Positions 20,248 to 24,513 of a DNA stretch of 24,513 nt are shown here, piece after piece. The position numbers were made by a program, and so were the translations under genes. The DNA is from Candidatus Bathyarchaeota archaeon (GTDB lineage Archaea > Thermoproteota > Bathyarchaeia > TCS64), in NCBI GenBank assembly GCA_003662205.1, contig QMXQ01000003.1, positions 1 to 24,513 on the forward strand, read 5' to 3'. Each line of letters opens with the position of its first letter. The first letter of the stretch is position 1. The notes under the pieces were generated by a model that was given only the letters and a program-made list of their open reading frames with translations, was not told the DNA's origin and searched no databases.

Positions 20248-22348
20248 GTTTCTCACCTCTCCTCTTCAAGGGGCAGTCGAAGTTGATGCAGAGCTCCCAG
20301 GGGCGCCTGCCACGGCGTATCACCCTTATGATGGGGGCTCCGCACTCCCGGCACGACTTCCCCGTCGCCTGGATCCGTCCCCTCTGGGGCAGGGGGTAGC
20401 TCGTGTCGCAGGAGCCGTTGAAGTAGTTGCTGCAGCCGGCGAACCGCTTCCCCGTCTGCTTGTTCCTGATGAGCCTGATCTCGCCGGTCTTGCAGACGGG
20501 GCAGGGGCCTAGGACGTTCGCCCGTAGCTTCTCCGCCCTGAGCGTCTCGTTGATCTCGACGCCGATGAGCCTCTCCTTGGTCTTGAACTCCGCGAGTATC
20601 GGTTTCAGCGCCTCGACTGCCTCGCGGACCACGGCGTCGGCCTGGGTCTCTCCCGTCTGTATCTCCTCTAGGTCCCGCTCCAGCCTGCGGGTCATCTCGA
20701 CGGAGAGGATGTCGGGGCAGTACCTGCCCAGGGTCTCGACGATGGTGAAGCCCAGGTCCGTGATCCTCACGGGGTTGCCCTCGACGTAGCCGCGCTTGAA
20801 CAAGGTGTCGATGATATCCGTGCGGGTCGCCTTGGTCCCGATCCCCTCGTCCTCCATCAGCTTCAGCAGGGAGCTGGGATTGAAGTGGGGCGGGGGCTTC
20901 GTGTACCTCCGGGCGGCGTCGAGGCTGACCACGGGCAGCACCTGCCCCTCCCTCAGGGCGGGCAGGACGACCTCCTCCTCCCTTATGTAGGGCGCGTAGA
21001 ACAGCCTCCAGCCCTGCTCGACGACCTGGCTCCCCTTTAGGTGGAAGAGGTGGCCGTTCACATCGACCTCGGCGTCCACGTTCCGCCTGACGGCCGGGTC
21101 CCCGAGGGCGGCCATGAAGCGCCTGCAGATGAGGTCGTAGATGCGGCTCTGCATCTTGCTCAGCTTCCCGGGCAGGTTCCCGGTGGGGTGGATGGCGGGA
21201 TGCGCGGGGTCGTCCTTTCTCCCCTGCCTCGGCCTCAGCCGGGGCTTTGACAGGAGCCGCTCCGCGAGGTCGGCGTAGGCGCGTCTCCTCCTGAGACCTC
21301 TCAGGACCTCGACGAGGTTGATGGAGGGCGGGAGCCGCTGGCTTGAGGTCCGAGGGTAGCTTATCAGCGCCTCTAGGTAGAGGCTCTCGGCGGCGCGCAG
21401 CGTTGTTCGAGGGGAGTAGCGGAACTGGCGGTACGCCTCCCGCTGGAGGTCTCCGAGGCTGAAGGGGGGCGGCGGCGCCTGGCTCCGCCTCTTCGACTGG
21501 ATGGATGTGATGACCCCCTCCCTCCCCCTGCAGGCGGCCTCGATCTCCAGGGCTTCCCGCTCGGTCTCGATCCTCCGTCGCTTGTATTCGAGGGGGTAAC
21601 GCTTGCCGTCGATCTCCGTCTCTGCCTCGATGACCCAGAAGGGGACGGGGACGAAGGTCCGTATCTCGACCTCCCGCTCCTTGATGAAGTTGAGGGTGGG
21701 CCCCTGAACCCTTCCGATGCTCAGCGTCTTGTAGTAGCCCGTGGCGTTCTTCACAGAGAGGGTGAGCGCACGGCTGAGGTTTATGCCGAAGAGCCAGTCG
21801 ACCTCGTGCCGGGCCCGCCCCGCCTCTATGAGGGGGAAATCCAGGCTCGGAGGCATCGTCTCCCACGCCCTGACGAGGTCGCGGTCGGTGAGGGTCGAAT
21901 ACCTCATCCTCCTCGCCTTCCTCAGGCTCTCCTCGCCGCAGATGTAGTGGAGGATGGTGTAGGCGATGAGGCTCCCCTCCATATCGTAGTCGCAGGCACT
22001 GACGTAGCCCTCCACCCCTCTCGACAGCCGCTCGATGACCTTGATGAAGACGCGGGTCCTCGCTGCAGATCTATCCGCCTCGTATGCGGGCACCCACTTG
22101 AGGTCGAAGACGGGGTAGGTCCAGCCGCCTCCCCGCTGCGCCACGGTGAAGAGGTGGCCGAGGGCGGAGACCACGATGAGGTCGACGCCCCTCCGGCGGG
22201 CGATGAAGTAGGGCACCCCCTGCTCCCTATATCCCTCGGGACTGCCCTCCTCGTCGAGGGCCTGCGCTATCCGCCTCGCCGCCGTCGGCTTCTCGCAGAC
22301 GACCAGAGTCCGCCCCGTCAACTCAGGTTCACTAACTCGGATCGCCAA
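20237..22348 (-). CDS. topA: DNA topoisomerase I (type IA)
   Basis: 703 residues. The TOPRIM domain has Glu19 in VVCEKPTAARRIA and the metal-binding Asp/Glu set in SACDYDMEGSLIA (D120, D122, E124). The catalytic Tyr is Y331 in ALISYPRTSSQRLP. The family blocks SIGRVQGPTLNFI, HPAIHPTG and LMEDEGIGTKATRTDII are intact. The C-terminus carries two zinc ribbons, from CPVC (about 614) to NGSC, and from CREC to NFDC, ending about residue 691. Type IA enzymes relax negative supercoils by cutting one strand. There is no helicase domain, so this is not reverse gyrase. The start is TTG 22346-22348, about 10 nt after the predicted transcript start; TTG 22318 is a possible shorter start. A small zinc-protein gene overlaps its 3' end. 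Confidence 0.95.
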   Translation of the reverse strand: MAIRVSEPELTGRTLVVCEKPTAARRIAQALDEEGSPEGYREQGVPYFIARRRGVDLIVVSALGHLFTVAQRGGGWTYPVFDLKWVPAYEADRSAARTRVFIKVIERLSRGVEGYVSACDYDMEGSLIAYTILHYICGEESLRKARRMRYSTLTDRDLVRAWETMPPSLDFPLIEAGRARHEVDWLFGINLSRALTLSVKNATGYYKTLSIGRVQGPTLNFIKEREVEIRTFVPVPFWVIEAETEIDGKRYPLEYKRRRIETEREALEIEAACRGREGVITSIQSKRRSQAPPPPFSLGDLQREAYRQFRYSPRTTLRAAESLYLEALISYPRTSSQRLPPSINLVEVLRGLRRRRAYADLAERLLSKPRLRPRQGRKDDPAHPAIHPTGNLPGKLSKMQSRIYDLICRRFMAALGDPAVRRNVDAEVDVNGHLFHLKGSQVVEQGWRLFYAPYIREEEVVLPALREGQVLPVVSLDAARRYTKPPPHFNPSSLLKLMEDEGIGTKATRTDIIDTLFKRGYVEGNPVRITDLGFTIVETLGRYCPDILSVEMTRRLERDLEEIQTGETQADAVVREAVEALKPILAEFKTKERLIGVEINETLRAEKLRANVLGPCPVCKTGEIRLIRNKQTGKRFAGCSNYFNGSCDTSYPLPQRGRIQATGKSCRECGAPIIRVIRRGRRPWELCINFDCPLKRRGEKRAG

Positions 22349-22412
22349 TAATAGCTTTGAGTCTGATCCGCCGGAGAAGCTTATTTATCTGTGTGGGTGG
22401 TGAACTAAGGGT

Positions 22413-22490
22413 GGGCTCGTGGTCCAGTCTGGATAAGACGTCAGCCTGCGGAGCTGATGATCGTGGGTTCGAATCCCACCGAGCCCGCCA
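22413..22490 (+). tRNA. tRNA-Arg (anticodon GCG), CCA encoded
   Basis: A full cloverleaf can be drawn by hand. The acceptor GGGCTCG pairs with CGAGCCC. The D-arm starts GTCC, with a GGATAA loop. The anticodon stem TCAGC/GCTGA has loop CTGCGGA, giving anticodon GCG at 22448-22450 (reads CGC, Arg). The T-arm is GTGGG-TTCGAAT-CCCAC. Discriminator G is followed by an encoded CCA at 22488-22490. No intron is seen. A TTATTTAT box at 22381-22388 is the likely promoter, and a run of five Ts at 22520-22524 can terminate the transcript. Confidence 0.96.
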
Positions 22491-22519
22491 CTCAACCGCC
22501 CGCGCGAAACTCAAAACCC

Positions 22520-22524
22520 TTTTT
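22520..22524 (+). terminator. Oligo-T terminator after tRNA-Arg
   Basis: Five Ts (CCCTTTTTACC) 30 nt after the tRNA and before the next gene, in otherwise T-poor sequence. Archaeal RNA polymerase terminates at such runs without a hairpin. Confidence 0.4.
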
Positions 22525-22553
22525 ACCCTCTAGGCGAGTTATGGAGATTAGCT

Positions 22554-23408
22554 ATGAATGACTTTGGAGCCCTCCTCAGCAACCTCTGGGTCCTCCTCTT
22601 CTTCTTCATGGTCCTGATGCCGAAGATCCAGCAGACGGCCCTCGACTACGCGAGGAAGAGGGAGCTGACCAGGCTGGCCAAAAAGAGGGGGACGAACATC
22701 ATCACCCTCATCCACAGGCAGGAGACCATCTCCTTCCTCGGCATCCCCCTCTCAAAGTACATCGACATCGACGACAGCGAGGAGGTCCTGAGGGCGATAC
22801 GGCTGACACCGCGGGACGCGCCCATAGACATCATCCTCCACACCCCGGGGGGCATCGCCCTCGCGGCCACCCAGATCGCCTTCGCATTGAAGAGCCACCC
22901 CGGCAGGAAGACGGTGATCATACCCCACTACGCCATGAGCGGGGGCACCCTCATCGCCCTCGCCGCCGACGAGATCATGATGGACCCCAACGCCGTCCTC
23001 GGCCCCGTCGACCCCCAGCTCGGGGACCAGCAGGGAGCCCACGCCGCCTCCTCCATCCTCAAGGTGGTGGAGCAGAAGAAGATCGACGAGATCGACGACA
23101 GGACCCTGATCCTGGCCGAGGAGGCCAGGAAGGCGATAGCCCAGATGAAGAACACGGTGAGGCAGCTCATCGGCGACAAGTACCCGGAGGAGAAGACGGA
23201 GGAGATCGTCGAGGAGCTCGTCAGCGGAAAGTACACCCACGACTTCCCCATCACCGCCAGCGAGGCGTGCAAGCTCCTCGGCGAATGCGTAAAACGAGCG
23301 CTCCCCAACGAGGTCTACTCCCTCATGGGGCTGTACAGGATGGAGACCAGGCCCCGGAGGCCGAGCGTCGAGTTCGTGCCCGTGACCCCCCTCTCCAGAG
23401 ACAGATGA
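22554..23408 (+). CDS. Membrane-anchored SppA/ClpP-like serine protease (SDH proteinase family)
   Basis: 284 residues. One N-terminal membrane segment (about 8-24, LSNLWVLLFFFMVLM) anchors a cytoplasmic or cell-surface ClpP/crotonase-fold domain. ILHTPGGIALAATQIA (94-109) forms the oxyanion region, PHYAMSGGTLIALAADE (124-140) contains the nucleophile S129, and MMDPNAVLGPVDPQLG (142-157) holds the next conserved block. The family is the archaeal and bacterial serine dehydrogenase proteinase group (SDH_sah, related to SppA signal-peptide peptidase). It may degrade membrane-associated peptides. The last 20 residues (METRPRRPSVEF on) are a basic tail. The start is ATG 22554 with GGAG 7 nt upstream. 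Confidence 0.88.
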   Translation: MNDFGALLSNLWVLLFFFMVLMPKIQQTALDYARKRELTRLAKKRGTNIITLIHRQETISFLGIPLSKYIDIDDSEEVLRAIRLTPRDAPIDIILHTPGGIALAATQIAFALKSHPGRKTVIIPHYAMSGGTLIALAADEIMMDPNAVLGPVDPQLGDQQGAHAASSILKVVEQKKIDEIDDRTLILAEEARKAIAQMKNTVRQLIGDKYPEEKTEEIVEELVSGKYTHDFPITASEACKLLGECVKRALPNEVYSLMGLYRMETRPRRPSVEFVPVTPLSRDR

Positions 23409-23521
23409 AAACCCGACATCCTAGAGCCCCTCATGGTCATCTCGCCGGCAGGCGCCGGACTGGAACCCATAAATTGAAATCGAGAGGAGTAGAAAGAGAC
23501 ACCAACTCGGGTGGGAGTCGG

Positions 23522-24034
23522 ATGCTCAACTCCAGGGAGATCAGGCGGCTCATCGAGACCCAGAGGTTAATCACAGGCTACGTCGATCTCGATAAACAGC
23601 TTCAGCCCTGCGGGTTCGACCTCTCCCTGGGCGAAGTCCACGCCTATGCCGGCGGCGGCCGCGTTGACTTCTCCAACATGGAGCGGGGGATCGCGGAGAC
23701 CGCTCCCCTGCAGCCTGATGCCGACGGCTGGTACGCGCTCCCCCAGGGCTGCTATATCATCGTCTACAACGAGACGGTGAGGATGCCCCTCGACCTGGTC
23801 GCCATCGCCCGGGCCCGATCGACGGTGCTGAGGAACGGCGCGGCCATCGAGACCGCGGTCTGGGACCCGGGCTACAAGGGGCGGAGCAGCTCCCTCCTCG
23901 TGGTCCACAACCCCCACGGCATCAGGCTGAAGAGGAACGCCCGAGTCGCCCAGCTCATCTTCTTCAGGACCGACGAGGTCGAAGAGGGCTACCGAGGCAT
24001 CTACCAGCACGAGCGCATCGAGCCCGAGGAGTAG
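23522..24034 (+). CDS. dut: dUTP diphosphatase / dCTP deaminase family protein
   Basis: 170 residues of the DCD-DUT fold. Motifs: QPCGFDLSLGEVHAY (28-42), AIARARSTVLRNGAAIETAVWDPGYKGR (about 95-121), and LLVVHNPHGIRLKRNARVAQLIFF (125-148). The RNGAAIETAVWDPGYKG block is the archaeal version, with E110 and D115 as the catalytic candidates. Enzymes of this group hydrolyse dUTP to dUMP, or deaminate dCTP, or do both, keeping uracil out of DNA. The sequence looks closer to the archaeal dUTPases than to strict dCTP deaminases, but the activity is not certain. The chosen start is ATG 23522; the frame is open to 23267, but the upstream part is shadow sequence of the protease gene. A CATAAATTG box lies at 23468-23476. 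Confidence 0.85.
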   Translation: MLNSREIRRLIETQRLITGYVDLDKQLQPCGFDLSLGEVHAYAGGGRVDFSNMERGIAETAPLQPDADGWYALPQGCYIIVYNETVRMPLDLVAIARARSTVLRNGAAIETAVWDPGYKGRSSSLLVVHNPHGIRLKRNARVAQLIFFRTDEVEEGYRGIYQHERIEPEE

Positions 24035-24040
24035 GCCGCC

Positions 24041-24513
24041 CTAGGCCTCGTGCCTCAGCGGCCTCCCGGGGAGCGCGCCGGTGTGCTCGCCCTTTCGGAT
24101 GACGGGAACGCCGTTCACCAGCACGTGCCTCACCCCGGCGGGGTACCTGTAGGGGTCGAGGTAGGTCGCCGTGTCCGCGACTGTATCGGGGTCGAGGACG
24201 ACGATGTCAGCCCACATGCCCCGCCGGAGGAGGCCCCTATCCTTGAGGCCGAGCTTGCGGGCCGGCACCGAGGTCATCTTCCTCACTGCCCCCTCCAGCG
24301 ACAGCACCTTCTCGCCGGCGTCGTGCCAGAGGTCGGGCCTCGACTCGCCGCGCACGTATTTCCTGAAGATCATGGGGAAGGTCCCGTAGCTCCGAGGGTG
24401 CATCCGGCCTCTGCCGAGAGCGCCGTAGGGCGCGAGGGCGTAGCCGTCCGACCCGATCATGCTCCGAGGGTGCCTCAGGACATGGCGAATATCCTCCTCG
24501 TTGTAGTAGAAGC
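24041..24513 (-). CDS. D-aminoacylase-type amidohydrolase, C-terminal part (5' end outside window)
   Basis: The frame is open to the end of the window, giving 157 residues of the C-terminus; the N-terminal part lies beyond. RSMIGSDGYAL carries the Asp (in SDG) that is a zinc ligand in N-acyl-D-amino-acid deacylases and related amidohydrolase family 3 enzymes. HPRSYGTFPMIFRKYVRGE and KMTSVPARKLGLKDRGLLR follow. The final beta-sandwich strands (MWADIVVLDPDTVAD, VRHVLVNGVPVI, GALPGRPLRHEA) are typical of that family. It would release D-amino acids or related N-acyl compounds; the exact substrate is open. It converges with the dUTPase gene, with a 6-bp gap. Confidence 0.88.
   Translation of the reverse strand, partial: FYYNEEDIRHVLRHPRSMIGSDGYALAPYGALGRGRMHPRSYGTFPMIFRKYVRGESRPDLWHDAGEKVLSLEGAVRKMTSVPARKLGLKDRGLLRRGMWADIVVLDPDTVADTATYLDPYRYPAGVRHVLVNGVPVIRKGEHTGALPGRPLRHEA

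Noticed and set aside
20253..21866. 537-codon frame on the same strand as topA, shifted
   Set aside because: Arg/Pro/Gly-rich shadow; topA has complete catalytic and zinc motifs.
22332..22514. Short frame containing RWDSNPRSSAPQADVLS
   Set aside because: It is the antisense translation of the tRNA-Arg gene, a well-known false protein.
1..24513. CRISPR arrays, transposases, integrases, toxin-antitoxin or defence genes
   Set aside because: Looked for regular repeats and for these protein families on both strands; none found.

Overview
The window is a GC-rich stretch of an archaeal chromosome. The archaeal markers are a tetraether-lipid synthase (Tes), an Sm-like (Lsm) protein, a TrmB-type regulator, NucS/EndoMS endonuclease, an archaeal dUTPase/dCTP-deaminase-family protein, TATA-like box A elements about 25-30 bp upstream of many genes, and frequent GTG and TTG starts preceded by GGTG or GGAG ribosome sites. 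An uncultured Thermoproteota/Bathyarchaeia-like lineage would fit, but that is inference; only the archaeal assignment is well supported. I see no insertion sequence, integrase, phage gene, CRISPR array or rRNA. Most of the window reads as ordinary housekeeping chromosome.

Layout. 1-2.5 kb: end of an HD-domain protein, flavin prenyltransferase UbiX, an Asp/Glu-racemase-family protein, Lsm and a small methyltransferase. 2.6-5.6 kb: a nitrilase-family amidase broken by one extra G, an amidinotransferase/deiminase-family enzyme and an alkaline-phosphatase-superfamily hydrolase. 5.6-9.8 kb: dihydroxy-acid dehydratase IlvD, then Tes divergent from a TrmB-like regulator. 9.8-12.1 kb: an M16 zinc peptidase interrupted by an in-frame TAA, and a two-winged-helix protein whose start is preceded by a perfect 12-bp palindrome. 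12.2-15.1 kb: a D-2-hydroxyacid dehydrogenase, a LarA-family lactate racemase, and a Roadblock/LC7-like gene broken by a frameshift. 15.2-18.2 kb: threonine dehydrogenase and 2-amino-3-ketobutyrate CoA ligase, divergent around an inverted repeat and together forming the threonine-to-glycine pathway, then NucS. 18.3-20.3 kb: a metallo-beta-lactamase-fold hydrolase, a hairpin-rich spacer, a 58-residue C2H2 zinc-finger gene, and two small CxxC proteins. 20.2-24.5 kb: topoisomerase IA, tRNA-Arg(GCG), an SppA/ClpP-like membrane serine protease, the dUTPase-family protein and the C-terminal part of a D-aminoacylase-type amidohydrolase.

The genes are closely packed, and several convergent pairs share overlapping stop codons. 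The most interesting signals are small: a family of about 25-bp dyads (TTTGTCYC-N8-GRGACAAA) upstream of several gene starts with a compensatory stem change; a pair of 56-bp near-repeats 7.9 kb apart; operator-like palindromes in three regulatory regions; the Tes-TrmB divergent pair; and three genes each interrupted by one base change, two of them in G runs, which points first to consensus errors. I see no clearly new multi-gene defence or mobile system.
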